From positions 248,001-312,000 of the forward strand of contig NZ_JAAALB010000001.1 of the NCBI RefSeq assembly GCF_009905545.1: a DNA stretch of 64,000 nt. Reading direction: 5' to 3'. The position numbers were made by a program, and so were the translations under genes. The notes beneath the pieces are model-generated. The model was given only the letters and a program-made list of their open reading frames with translations, did not search any database and was not told where the DNA came from. The stretch comes from Cellulophaga sp. BC115SP (lineage in GTDB: Bacteria > Bacteroidota > Bacteroidia > Cytophagales > Spirosomataceae). Shown in pieces: positions 10,663-19,494 of this stretch (position 1 is the first letter of the stretch; the number at the start of each line of letters is the position of its first letter).

Positions 10663-11111
10663 AGAAGTGGCAAAGGTACTGATTTTTAGGGGCTAGGGTA
10701 TAGGGGTTAGTCAAGGAGTTTTTATTTAGACATAAGGCAGATGAATAAAGTGTATTTTAGTAGAATGTGGCAAAAGAATGAAGAAACAGAGTATATTTTT
10801 GGAGTGATAAGAAATGTAGGCACATGAGGTATTTTTTAGCAAAATCTTATTTCTGAATCACTTTGTACCTTTACGCTCTTGTTCATAAATAAAACTCCTT
10901 ACATAATCCCTATACCATTTCCCCCCTACCACTTTATGCCTTTGTGCCTTTGTGCCTTTGTGCCTTTGTGCCTAGAAAAAACTCTCCTTCCCTAACCCCT
11001 AATCCCTCTTACCCTCCCTAAAACAATATTTTTTCATTTTTTTTTACAAAAAGCAGTATATAAAACCTATAACCCTTCTACTGTATATAGAAGACGACTT
11101 ATTACTATTTT
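10663..11111. other. Intergenic region between sigma factor and FecR, low-complexity
   Basis: These 449 bases hold no gene. They contain G-rich and C-rich strings of the kind AGGGTATAGGGGTTAG near 10696 and CCCTAATCCCTCTTACCC near 10994, plus the tandem 8-mer at 10933-10972. The stretch looks like accumulated intergenic repeats. The distance is unusual for a FecI-FecR pair, so FecR may have its own promoter; none is clear. Confidence 0.5.
10933..10972. repeat. Tandem 8-mer TTTGTGCC, five copies
   Basis: Four exact copies of TTTGTGCC (10941-10972) follow one copy with a single change (TTTATGCC, 10933-10940). Tandem arrays of this type can vary in copy number by slipped-strand pairing. The array lies about 140 bases before the FecR start. 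Confidence 0.8.
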
Positions 11112-12209
11112 ATGAAAAAATATGGTGATTACACGATAGAAGATTTTCTTTTGGATTTAACCTTTGTAGAATGGGTAAAATCTGAAGGGTATAAAGATAT
11201 TTCGCACCCATGGACACAATGGTATCAAACGCATCAAAGTCAGCAGTACCTTGTCAAGCAAGCACGAGAGTTTATTTTGGCTTCTTATATCCATGAAAAA
11301 CCCATTACTGACCAACAAGTAGAAAATATCATCACCAATACATTGAATCGAATTCAGCTGGAAGAGAACGCTGATATCGTTTTTGATGAACACCTACCAT
11401 GGTACCAACATAACACTTGGAAATGGTCTATTGCCGCCACAATATTCCTATTGCTCAGTGTTGGTATTTGGTGGTATACCGACAAAAATGTGAATCCACA
11501 ATTGTCACATCTTTCGCAAAAAGCGATTGAAGAGTTGGTCACAAAAACCAACAAAAGTACCTTGAAAATGCCAGTCAAATTACCTGATGGAAGTTCTTTG
11601 CTACTTGAACCCAATAGTACCATTCAGTTTCCTGAAAGTTTTGAGGATTCGCCCAACCGAGAGGTGTATTTGGATGGGCAGGCATTTTTTGAAGTCGTCA
11701 AAAATCCTCAACAACCTTTTTTGGTTCATGCCAAAACTACGGTCGTCAAGGTCTTAGGTACCAGTTTTACAGTACAGTCTTTTAACACTGAAAAAGAAGT
11801 AAAAGTAGTAGTAAAAACAGGTAAAGTAATGGTCTATGAAAAAGAAGAGGAAGACAATAATCGAGTGACTCTATTACCCAACCAGCAGGTCATTGTAGAT
11901 GAGCAAAATCTGATGCAAGCCTCTGCAATTAGTGAAGAACAAGTAGTAGCAATTACCTCAAAAACCAGCACAGCACTAGAGTTTAACGAAAGTCCAGTTG
12001 CCCAGATTTTCAAGAAACTCGAAAATCTATACGGCGTACATATCTATTTTGACCAAAAGTTATTAGAAGATTGTTCGCTCACGACAACGCTAGGTGAAGA
12101 ACCTTTATTTACCAAACTTCAAATCATTTGTGAGGCCATTGGACCCAATACCAAATTTGAAGTAGTCAACGAGAAAATTATTATTCAATCACTAGGGTGT
12201 AACCAATAA
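11112..12209 (+). CDS. FecR-family anti-sigma factor
   Basis: The 365-residue protein has a cytoplasmic N-terminal part of about 100 residues, one membrane segment (WSIAATIFLLLSVGIWW, about residues 109-126), and a periplasmic FecR domain (LPDGSSLLLEPNSTIQF, YLDGQAFFEV, KVLGTSFTV). The C-terminus (LEFNESPVAQIFKKLENLYGV) matches the DUF4974/STN-like tail found in Bacteroidota FecR proteins. Known family members hold an ECF sigma factor at the membrane until the cognate outer-membrane receptor signals. The next gene encodes a SusC receptor with an N-terminal STN domain, which would be the signalling partner. Confidence 0.92.
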   Translation: MKKYGDYTIEDFLLDLTFVEWVKSEGYKDISHPWTQWYQTHQSQQYLVKQAREFILASYIHEKPITDQQVENIITNTLNRIQLEENADIVFDEHLPWYQHNTWKWSIAATIFLLLSVGIWWYTDKNVNPQLSHLSQKAIEELVTKTNKSTLKMPVKLPDGSSLLLEPNSTIQFPESFEDSPNREVYLDGQAFFEVVKNPQQPFLVHAKTTVVKVLGTSFTVQSFNTEKEVKVVVKTGKVMVYEKEEEDNNRVTLLPNQQVIVDEQNLMQASAISEEQVVAITSKTSTALEFNESPVAQIFKKLENLYGVHIYFDQKLLEDCSLTTTLGEEPLFTKLQIICEAIGPNTKFEVVNEKIIIQSLGCNQ

Positions 12210-12393
12210 ATAAAACAATCGCAATGAAAAACCTACTTAACTCCTTCCCTCCATAGCAATAAAAAAAGGTGTATGTCGTGGTGGCACACAACAAACACCT
12301 AGCATTTTTCCCCTTCCTGTCTGCTCAACATACCCTTTCAAAAAAGGGTAAGGGGATGTTTTTGTTTTACTTAACAGAAAACCATTCAAGTTT
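12210..12393. other. FecR-SusC spacer with small stem-loop
   Basis: The 184-base spacer contains an exact stem, TACCCTT (12331-12337) and AAGGGTA (12344-12350), with a 6-base loop, next to AAGGGGATG. This has the look of a dispersed intergenic repeat. There is no long T-run after it, so it is a weak terminator at best. A promoter for the SusC/SusD pair could lie here but is not evident. Confidence 0.4.
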
Positions 12394-15300
12394 ATGAAAA
12401 AAAATCGACAATCAAAGGCTTTTTGGCTTACTATTATGAGAATTACTGGAATGCAGTTTTTCATGATTCTATTCCTCACGAGTTTTGCTTGGGCAAAAAC
12501 CTCTGCGCAAGAAGAACTCAATAAAAAGATTAGTATCTCTATTGACGGAATAGTCCTAAAATCAGCTTTACAAAAAATTGAAAAAACTGCTCAAATAAGA
12601 ATCTCTTACAACTCGCAAGTGGTGCCTCTCAACAGAACAGTCACTCTTTTGGCAAGCAACGAGCGTGTAGGCGATGTATTAGAGCGTTTACTCAAACCTC
12701 TTTCGGTGACGTATGTAATGTTTAACAATCAAATTGTTTTACGTAAAATCGAAGCACCCAGTACTCCCAGCGCCCCCGAAACAGAGCGAGAAAACGTGGT
12801 GGCTTTACCAACTGTTTCAGGAACTATTACCGACGAAAAAGGAAAAGCTCTCCCAGGGGTAAATATTACCATCAAAGGCACAACCAAAGGTACTAATTCG
12901 GATGCGAGTGGTCACTTCAAAATTGAAGTACCCAACGAAAATACGACCTTGGTTTTTAGCTATGTGGGCTATGTCAAACAAGAAGTAGTGGTTGGTAATC
13001 GTACCGTTTTCAATATTTCTTTAGCGCTTGAGCTTCAATCTCTTGATGAAGTTGTGGTAGTAGGTTATGGTACACAAAGCAAAAGAGCGGTATCTGGTGC
13101 GGTATCATCAGTAGGTTTTAAGCAGTTCCAAGACCGTTCATTTAGCAATGTGACTCAAGCACTTTCTGGTCAGATTGCTGGTGTAAATATTAGCCAAAGT
13201 CAAGGTGCTCCAGGGGTATCTCCTATTATTCGTATTCGTGGTGTAAGCTCCATTACGGCTGGTACAAACCCACTTTTTGTGGTGGATGGCGTACCGCTCG
13301 AAAACTTCAACTTGAATATGGTAAACCCTCAGGATATTGAATCTGTGGAGGTATTGAAAGATGCCTCTTCGGCAGCAATTTATGGTTCAAGAGGTGCCAA
13401 TGGCGTTATTTTGGTGACAACCAAATTAGGAAAAGCAGGCAAAACCACCTTCAGCGTTGGCTATGAATCGGGTGTACAAAGCGTAGAAAGACGCGTTAAA
13501 ATGATGGATGCTCAGCAGTGGATTGACTATTACATCGATGCTCACAATAATGCTTGGGTTGATTTGAATCCAGCTAAAAACAAAGCTTCTGACCCTAACA
13601 GTTTGAGAGGCTCGGTTTACAAAATTCCTGATGAGTTTTTGACTAATCCTCAACAGTTTGGAAAGGGTACAGATTGGCAAGATGTAATGTTTAGAGTAGC
13701 TCCTTCGCAGAATGCACAGTTCTCGGCTTCGGGCGGTACAGACAAAACACAGTTTATGTTTTCGGCAGCGTATCTGAGTCAAGATGCCGTTTTGGACGAA
13801 AACTACTACAAGCGCCTTTCGTTACGTTCAAATATCAAGCATCAATTGAGTAATAAATTTACGATTGGCTTAAATCTTGGCGTTACAGGAATTTTTGATA
13901 GAACCGATGGTACTCAAGGAAAAAGTGACGTAGTAAGTTTGGCATTGCAGAGTGACCCTATTTTTCCAGTTTACAACGAAAATGGTAATATCGGTTATCG
14001 CGACCCTAACTCGGTTTGGAACAAATATGTAGCCTACAATGACCTCAATCTATGGCATCCATACTCGTTGACACGCTATATCCACAAGCAAAATAAGACC
14101 TTCAACACTTTGGCTACGGGCTTTTTGGAATATAAAATTTTGGATGATTTAAAATTCAAAACCAGTATTAGCGCCAATTTGTACAATACACGTTACAACT
14201 CTTATCGTGTCAACAAACAAGGCTATGGCTATTCTGGGATTCTCCCTGCTGAAGGTTATTCAACAAGCGGATATAGTTTAAACTGGCTAAGTGAGAATAC
14301 CTTGAACTATGACAAAAGCTTTGGCGATCACAATTTGGCTTTACTCTTGGGCTATTCTGTTCAAAAACAACGCAATGAATTTGCTTCGATTACTTCTGGT
14401 AGTTTTCCAAATGACTTGGTTGAAACCCTCAATGCTGGGGTAGTATCAAGTGGCTTTACCAATGCTTCAGAATGGGCGATGATTTCATACTTAGCAAGAG
14501 CGCAGTATAATTATTTGAATAGATATTTCTTCACTGCCGCTATCCGTCGTGATGGTAGTTCAAGATTCGGTGCAAACAGCCGTTGGGGATATTTTCCTTC
14601 AGTATCTGGTGCGTGGGTAGTTTCAGACGAAAACTTCATGAAAGATATTCGAGCTATCAATAACCTGAAATTCAGAGTGAGTTATGGTATGTCGGGTAAC
14701 AATCAAATCCCTAATTATGGCTCTACGAGTTTATTAAGTTCATCGAACTATGTTTCAGGCTCAACGCTAGCTTCTGGGTTAGCGATTTCGAATATTGCCA
14801 ATACCAATTTACAATGGGAACGTACAACTCAATTTAACCTTGGACTAGACTTAAAATTGCTGAACAACCGTGTTGGTTTATCTGCTGAATATTACAATTC
14901 AACGACCAACGATATGTTGTTGAACGTGCCTGTTCCAGATATTACGGGCTTCTCTACGCAGTTGACAAATATCGGTAAAATGGAAAACAAGGGTGTTGAA
15001 TTAAACTTGAATACACAGAACATTCAAACGCCTAAATTTAGCTGGTCAACTGATTTCAACTTTAGTTCAAACCGAAACAAGGTATTGCAATTAGGTCAAA
15101 ACAATGCGCCTATTACTTACACAGACTTTGTGGTTACGGTAAAAACGGAAGTAGGACAACCGATTTCTAATTTCTTTGGCTATGTAGTAGATGGTGTTTT
15201 CAAAAACCAAGCACAGGTAGATGCAACACCGCATTATTCGACCACAAAACCTGGTGACCCAATCATCAGAGATGTCAATGGTGATGGAAAAATCACAGTT

Positions 15301-15903
15301 GACGACCGTTCAACCTTGGGGAATTATCAACCTGACTTTATGGCGGGTATCACCAACAATTTCTCTTATAAAGGCTTTGACTTGTCGTTTATGTTCCAAG
15401 GCTCATTCGGAGGCGAAATCGTCAACCAAAACTTCCGTTACTCTGGTTTTTGGAACAACGGACGTAATATGTACGCAGGTGTAGCCAATCGTTGGCGCTC
15501 AGAATCAGACCCAGGCGATGGCACACACTTCAGAGCTACCTTAGGTTTGACAGGTTTGCAAGACCAATTCACAAGTCTTTGGGTAGAAGATGCCTCATTT
15601 GTGAGATTGAAAAACATTCGAGTTTCGTACACTATCCCATCATCTATCACTCAAAAATTACATTTGAAAACGGCACGTGTGTACGTAAATGCCGAAAACG
15701 TGTATTTGTGGAGTAAGTACACCAATTACGACCCTGAAAATACTACTTATAACGCATCCAACTTTTCGGGTGAAGCCAATGGTAACTCTTCAAGTGGTTT
15801 GAACGCCTCAGGAAATGCGCCAAATGGTGCTTTTATAGGCGTAGACTATGGCTCATATCCAATTCCAAGAGTTATTACGATTGGTGCTAAGATAGATTTT
15901 TAA
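12394..15903 (+). CDS. SusC/RagA-family TonB-dependent receptor with STN signalling domain
   Basis: The 1169-residue outer-membrane receptor begins with a signal peptide ending near KTSAQ (residue 39). Then come an STN domain (about 46-118, ISIDGIVLKSALQKIEKTA), a carboxypeptidase-regulatory-like domain (about 140-212, VSGTITDEKGKALPGVNI), a TonB-box-like segment (DEVVVVGYGT), a plug (IRIRGVSS, NPLFVVDGVP, VLKDASSAAIYGSRGANGVI) and a long beta barrel. SusC proteins import oligosaccharides, peptides or similar nutrients with a SusD lid, powered by TonB. The STN domain is the part that contacts a FecR protein, which fits the FecI/FecR genes upstream. SusD follows after 35 bases. The substrate cannot be told from sequence, and no hydrolase is linked. 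Confidence 0.93.
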   Translation: MKKNRQSKAFWLTIMRITGMQFFMILFLTSFAWAKTSAQEELNKKISISIDGIVLKSALQKIEKTAQIRISYNSQVVPLNRTVTLLASNERVGDVLERLLKPLSVTYVMFNNQIVLRKIEAPSTPSAPETERENVVALPTVSGTITDEKGKALPGVNITIKGTTKGTNSDASGHFKIEVPNENTTLVFSYVGYVKQEVVVGNRTVFNISLALELQSLDEVVVVGYGTQSKRAVSGAVSSVGFKQFQDRSFSNVTQALSGQIAGVNISQSQGAPGVSPIIRIRGVSSITAGTNPLFVVDGVPLENFNLNMVNPQDIESVEVLKDASSAAIYGSRGANGVILVTTKLGKAGKTTFSVGYESGVQSVERRVKMMDAQQWIDYYIDAHNNAWVDLNPAKNKASDPNSLRGSVYKIPDEFLTNPQQFGKGTDWQDVMFRVAPSQNAQFSASGGTDKTQFMFSAAYLSQDAVLDENYYKRLSLRSNIKHQLSNKFTIGLNLGVTGIFDRTDGTQGKSDVVSLALQSDPIFPVYNENGNIGYRDPNSVWNKYVAYNDLNLWHPYSLTRYIHKQNKTFNTLATGFLEYKILDDLKFKTSISANLYNTRYNSYRVNKQGYGYSGILPAEGYSTSGYSLNWLSENTLNYDKSFGDHNLALLLGYSVQKQRNEFASITSGSFPNDLVETLNAGVVSSGFTNASEWAMISYLARAQYNYLNRYFFTAAIRRDGSSRFGANSRWGYFPSVSGAWVVSDENFMKDIRAINNLKFRVSYGMSGNNQIPNYGSTSLLSSSNYVSGSTLASGLAISNIANTNLQWERTTQFNLGLDLKLLNNRVGLSAEYYNSTTNDMLLNVPVPDITGFSTQLTNIGKMENKGVELNLNTQNIQTPKFSWSTDFNFSSNRNKVLQLGQNNAPITYTDFVVTVKTEVGQPISNFFGYVVDGVFKNQAQVDATPHYSTTKPGDPIIRDVNGDGKITVDDRSTLGNYQPDFMAGITNNFSYKGFDLSFMFQGSFGGEIVNQNFRYSGFWNNGRNMYAGVANRWRSESDPGDGTHFRATLGLTGLQDQFTSLWVEDASFVRLKNIRVSYTIPSSITQKLHLKTARVYVNAENVYLWSKYTNYDPENTTYNASNFSGEANGNSSSGLNASGNAPNGAFIGVDYGSYPIPRVITIGAKIDF

Positions 15904-15938
15904 TCAATGTTTTTTAAACTTCAAAAAACAGGATAGAC

Positions 15939-17363
15939 ATGAAAAAAATTGTAAAAATATACCTTCTCCTTGCCGCAAGTTTGCTTACTACCAGTTGTAG
16001 TGATTCATTTTTAGAACTTGCGCCTATTTCGAATGCAACGGCAGACAATTTCAAATCAACCGATGACTTTGAACTTGCCATCAATTCGGCATACGCTTCT
16101 TTATACACCGTTTATCACCCAGAGGGACCCGTTTCGTATTGTAATGAACAAATGAGCGACAACGCCATTATGTACAATATTTCAGGGATTCAGGCAGACA
16201 AATGGCAGTTTAAAGATTATAGCCTGATGACCACCAATACGATGGTGTATCAGTTCTGGCAAGACTATTACCGTGCTGTTTTTAGTACAAATATCGTTTT
16301 GGATAAAATCGAGACAGCCTCATTAAGTGAAGCCTACAAAAATGATGTTCGTTCGCAAATGCGTTTTTTGAGAGCCTTATTTTACTTTAATATGGTTCAA
16401 ACTTGGGGCGATATTCCTTTGGTAACAAAGCCTCTTTCGGGTGACGAGGCCTATGCCGTACCTCGCTCACCACAAGCCGATGTGTATGATTTGATTAAGA
16501 AGGATTTAGGCTTTGCTATCGAAAATTTGCCTTTGGCTTCTGCCATTCCTAGTACTAAAATCGGTCGTGCCTCAAAAGGTGCTGCGCAAGCACTGTTAGG
16601 AAAAGTATATTTGACCTTGGGCGACAAAACCTCCGCAGCCAATGTATTGAAGGACGTGTATAATAGCAATCAATATGCTTTATTGAGCACCTACGCTAGT
16701 CTTTGGGGACCTAATGTAAAAAATACCAAAGAATCTATTTTCGAAATTCAGTTTTTGGGAGGTTCGGCATCTGCGCCTTACAGTCGTTACTATCAAACTT
16801 TTTATCCAAACAATAACTTCCTTGGATTTTATGGTAGTGGCATGAACCAAGTAACTGACGATTTGTACAACGAATACGAAGCTAATGACCCACGTAGAGA
16901 CTTATCGATTGCTTTAGGATATAATAATGGTACAACCTTTATTGCGCAAAAATATCCTATCAAATGGACTCATACCAATGCACCAATTGGAAGCGGCAAC
17001 CCTTTAGCCAATAACAACTTTATGGTATTACGCTATGCTGATGTGCTATTAATGCTGTCCGAAGCTACAGGCGATGCTACTTATCTGAACCAAGTAAGAA
17101 CAAGAGCAGGGCTACCTAAATTTGGCGACGCAGGCTACCCAACTGCTTTTGCAGGTTCATTGAGTACTGCTATTGAGCACGAAAGAAGGGTAGAACTTGC
17201 CATAGAATTCCATCGTTGGTTTGATTTGAAACGTACCAACCGTGCCATTACAGTATTGCAACCAAAAGGAAAAGCCATTACGACAGACAAGCTATTGCTT
17301 CCTATTCCTCAAATTGTAAGGTCTCAAAATCCTGCAATTACGCAAAACAATGGATACAATTAA
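15939..17363 (+). CDS. SusD/RagB-family nutrient-binding lipoprotein
   Basis: The 474-residue protein starts with a lipoprotein signal (LLAASLLTTSC, Cys at residue 20) and has SusD features: AEALFLRALFYFNMV-like helix (MRFLRALFYFNMVQTWGDIPLV), SKGAAQALLGKVYL, a RYADVLLMLSEA motif, and the C-terminal ERRVELAIEFHRWFDLKR. SusD proteins sit on the cell surface and form a hinged lid over their SusC partner. The gene is 35 bases after the SusC gene and is last in the unit, with a stem-loop terminator downstream. Ligand is unknown. Confidence 0.93.
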   Translation: MKKIVKIYLLLAASLLTTSCSDSFLELAPISNATADNFKSTDDFELAINSAYASLYTVYHPEGPVSYCNEQMSDNAIMYNISGIQADKWQFKDYSLMTTNTMVYQFWQDYYRAVFSTNIVLDKIETASLSEAYKNDVRSQMRFLRALFYFNMVQTWGDIPLVTKPLSGDEAYAVPRSPQADVYDLIKKDLGFAIENLPLASAIPSTKIGRASKGAAQALLGKVYLTLGDKTSAANVLKDVYNSNQYALLSTYASLWGPNVKNTKESIFEIQFLGGSASAPYSRYYQTFYPNNNFLGFYGSGMNQVTDDLYNEYEANDPRRDLSIALGYNNGTTFIAQKYPIKWTHTNAPIGSGNPLANNNFMVLRYADVLLMLSEATGDATYLNQVRTRAGLPKFGDAGYPTAFAGSLSTAIEHERRVELAIEFHRWFDLKRTNRAITVLQPKGKAITTDKLLLPIPQIVRSQNPAITQNNGYN

Positions 17364-17420
17364 ACGTTAGTGCTGAATGTAAGAATCAGGGCTGTAAGAA
17401 GGATTGCTAGAAGCATTTTT

Positions 17421-17528
17421 TTCGGATATTGGATGTTGGATTTCGGAAGTGTAATCTACCTTTTTATTTGTAGAAAATAAATGTATTTTTCTTTATTTCC
17501 GAAATCAGAAATCCCAAATCTGCAATAG
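17421..17528. repeat. Intergenic inverted repeat of GGATTTCGGA type, copy A
   Basis: The left arm (17421-17447, TTCGGATATTGGATG then TTGGATTTCGGA) and the right arm (17498-17528, TCCGAAATCAGAAATCCC then AAATCTGCAATAG) are imperfect inverse complements about 50 bases apart. Closely similar sequence occurs at 28508-28697 and 48119-48262, each time after the 3' end of a transcription unit. This looks like a dispersed non-coding element. Apart from this element and the terminator at 17591-17631, the gap 17364-17717 shows nothing further. Confidence 0.65.
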
Positions 17529-17590
17529 TTTGAAATCCTTCGACAGTCCTAACATACAATTAGTGATTATTTGAAAATCCATTAATACTT

Positions 17591-17631
17591 AAGCTGATTC
17601 AAAGTAGATCATTATCTTTTTGAATCAGCTT
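17591..17631 (+). terminator. Rho-independent-type terminator of the SusCD unit
   Basis: AAGCTGATTCAAA (17591-17603) and TTTGAATCAGCTT (17619-17631) pair perfectly over 13 bases around a 15-base loop, followed by TTTATTTTC. It closes the unit ending with SusD. Confidence 0.8.
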
Positions 17632-17717
17632 TTTATTTTCAAGGAATATGATTTTTCTAAAACCTAGACTATTAATTAAGAATAATCCTTATTTTTAGGT
17701 AAAAAACCATACCTCTA

Positions 17718-18161
17718 ATGACAAGCATTCAAGAAATATCGAGAGAAAACATCTCCATCCTAGCCCATTTAGCCACCCAACTTTGGACTGATACTCATTT
17801 CGACGAAATGTCAGAGCATTTTGAAGAAGTATTATTGGCAGAGCACCCAACAGCTTTTCTATTACTACAAGATCAAAAACCTATTGGATTTATTGAATTG
17901 AGTGTTCGTCAAGACTATGTAGAAGGTGCCGAAGATATGCCCGTAGCCTACGTCGAAGGAATTTACGTTGACAATGTTTTTCGTAAAAAAGGCTTAGCCA
18001 TTCAACTCATCCACAAAGCTGAGCAATGGGCTCGCTCACAAGGATACACGCAACTTTGTTCAGACTCGGAACTTGCCAATTCAGGCAGTATTATATTCCA
18101 TCAAAAAGCTGGTTTCGAAGAAGTTGGAAGGATTGTATGTTTTGTAAAAAACCTCAACTAG
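17718..18161 (+). CDS. GNAT acetyltransferase resembling aminoglycoside 6'-N-acetyltransferase
   Basis: This 147-residue protein has the GNAT fold with acetyl-CoA binding motif A (VEGIYVDNVFRKKGLA). The sequence pattern RQDYVEGAEDMPVAYVEGIY, then AEQWARSQGYTQLCSDSE and IIFHQKAGFEEVGRIVCF, strongly recalls the chromosomal AAC(6')-I group, which acetylates the 6' amine of aminoglycosides. Length also matches that group. Whether this protein acts on aminoglycosides or another amine is not known from sequence. It stands alone between a terminator and the next gene, so it is probably monocistronic and cytoplasmic. Confidence 0.8.
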   Translation: MTSIQEISRENISILAHLATQLWTDTHFDEMSEHFEEVLLAEHPTAFLLLQDQKPIGFIELSVRQDYVEGAEDMPVAYVEGIYVDNVFRKKGLAIQLIHKAEQWARSQGYTQLCSDSELANSGSIIFHQKAGFEEVGRIVCFVKNLN

Positions 18162-18382
18162 GATACAAGATGATATGGATTAACAATATCTGCGGTACAT
18201 AGTGATAGTATCCTTCTGATTATGAGTTTATTCTGATAACTGACATACTGTTAACTAATAACTTCCTTTTACTTAGTTGAATAACATCGATTATCTCATA
18301 AAAAATAATACCATTCTATCAATTGACAAGATGCTTTGTATCTTGTCAACAAGTTCTAACTCAAATACAAAACCCTTTAAAT

Positions 18383-18772
18383 ATGAATCAACAACCCTCT
18401 AGTGCATTTGTGGCCGCTTCTTGGGTAGCACTCGGCATAGGAATCATTGGATACCTCATCGGTTTATGGAACGCCGAAATGGCACTTAACGAAAAAGGAT
18501 ACTATTTCACCGTTTTGATGTATGGTCTTTTCTCTGTGATTTCACTACAAAAAAGTGTTCGTGACAAACTAGAAAATATTCCCGTTACAGCTATTTATTA
18601 CAGTCTAAGCTGGTTTTCAACCATTTTAACGATTGTTCTGTTAACCGTGGGCTTATGGAATGCAACGCTACTTCCGAGCGAAAAGGGATTCTATGCTTTT
18701 GCCTTTTTGCTAGCGCTTTTTGGCGCAATCGCCGTACAGAAAAATACAAGAGATAGTCAGAAGGGAAACTAG
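18383..18772 (+). CDS. YiaA/YiaB-like two-helix-domain inner-membrane protein
   Basis: The chosen ATG at 18383 gives 129 residues; a TTG 60 bases upstream would add a polar stretch unlikely to be translated. The protein has two similar halves, each with two membrane helices ending in a charged motif: ([26 protein letters not shown]) and ([23 protein letters not shown]). This is the pattern of the YiaA/YiaB family, which has no firmly assigned function. No operon partner is obvious. Confidence 0.78.
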   Translation: MNQQPSSAFVAASWVALGIGIIGYLIGLWNAEMALNEKGYYFTVLMYGLFSVISLQKSVRDKLENIPVTAIYYSLSWFSTILTIVLLTVGLWNATLLPSEKGFYAFAFLLALFGAIAVQKNTRDSQKGN

Positions 18773-18810
18773 CCGTTAGCTAGAAAAATGGTTAATGGTA
18801 ATATCTACTG

Positions 18811-18832
18811 GAGACGCAAGGCATTGCGTCTC
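18811..18832. repeat. Perfect palindromic hairpin GAGACGCAA/TTGCGTCTC
   Basis: GAGACGCAA (18811-18819) and TTGCGTCTC (18824-18832) pair exactly around a 4-base loop. The sequence resembles REP-like palindromes I know from intergenic regions of diverse bacterial genomes. It lies between the YiaA/B-like gene and the SRPBCC gene and has no T-run. Confidence 0.7.
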
Positions 18833-18887
18833 TACCTACACAATTTTTAATTCACAATTCACTAAATCGCTCATTCACAATTTACAA

Positions 18888-19367
18888 ATGCCTCTGATTA
18901 AACTTCAAACCGAGATAGAATCCAGTCTAGAAATCTGCTTTGATTTAGCTAGAAGCATTGATTTACATACTATCTCAACGGCTCATACTAAAGAAAAAGC
19001 CATCGAAGGGAAAACCACAGGGCTGATTGGCTTAGGTGAATATGTGACCTTCGAAGCAACACATTTTGGTATCAAACAACACCTGTCAGCACATATTACG
19101 GCGTATGAGCGTCCCTATTACTTTAAGGATGAATTGATTAAAGGAGCTTTCAAGTCGCTGACTCATATTCATCAATTTGAATATGATGGAGATAAGGTGC
19201 TTATGACAGATTGGTTTGAGTTTGAATCGCCATTGGGATTTCTTGGGAAGTTGGCAAATCACTTATTTTTAACTAAATACATGACAAAGCTCCTTTCTGA
19301 AAGAAACAGAATTATCAAAGAATTTGCAGAATCTGGGAGATATAAAGAAGTATTAAATCTGATGTAG
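18888..19367 (+). CDS. SRPBCC-family protein (cyclase/dehydrase-like)
   Basis: Starting at the ATG at 18888 (MPLIKLQTEIES) gives 159 residues. An ATG at 18795 would force translation through the palindrome at 18811-18832 and add residues unlike the family. The pattern (ESSLEICFDLARSIDLHT, GEYVTFEATHFG, HLSAHITAYERPYYF, HIHQFE, MTDWFEFESPLG) fits the SRPBCC or START-like ligand-binding fold, in the group often called cell-division inhibitor-like proteins. Members bind hydrophobic ligands, but the ligand here is unknown. Cytoplasmic. Confidence 0.75.
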   Translation: MPLIKLQTEIESSLEICFDLARSIDLHTISTAHTKEKAIEGKTTGLIGLGEYVTFEATHFGIKQHLSAHITAYERPYYFKDELIKGAFKSLTHIHQFEYDGDKVLMTDWFEFESPLGFLGKLANHLFLTKYMTKLLSERNRIIKEFAESGRYKEVLNLM

Positions 19368-19386
19368 GATAAGTTTGTGTAGATAC

Positions 19387-19475
19387 CTAGTTCAAGATTT
19401 AGTATCGAAATAGCCTTTATTTCAATTTAAAACTATGTAAAAAATAGGTCCAAGACTAAGTCTTGAACTAGTACT
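19387..19475. repeat. Inverted repeat CTAGTTCAAGA/TCTTGAACTAG, copy 1
   Basis: CTAGTTCAAGA (19387-19397) and TCTTGAACTAG (19461-19471) pair exactly with a 63-base loop. The right part, GTCCAAGACTAAG then TCTTGAACTAGTA, recurs with few changes at 52291-52320. It lies in the spacer before the VOC gene. Confidence 0.65.
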
Positions 19476-19494
19476 TAAAAATTCAAAGACAATC

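Noticed and set aside
10933-10972. CRISPR-like repeat array
   Set aside because: The units are 8 bases and directly adjacent with no spacers, so this is a simple tandem repeat.
12237-12521. 94-codon minus-strand frame across the FecR-SusC spacer
   Set aside because: It reads through the SusC signal peptide region on the opposite strand and through an intergenic repeat, with no family support.
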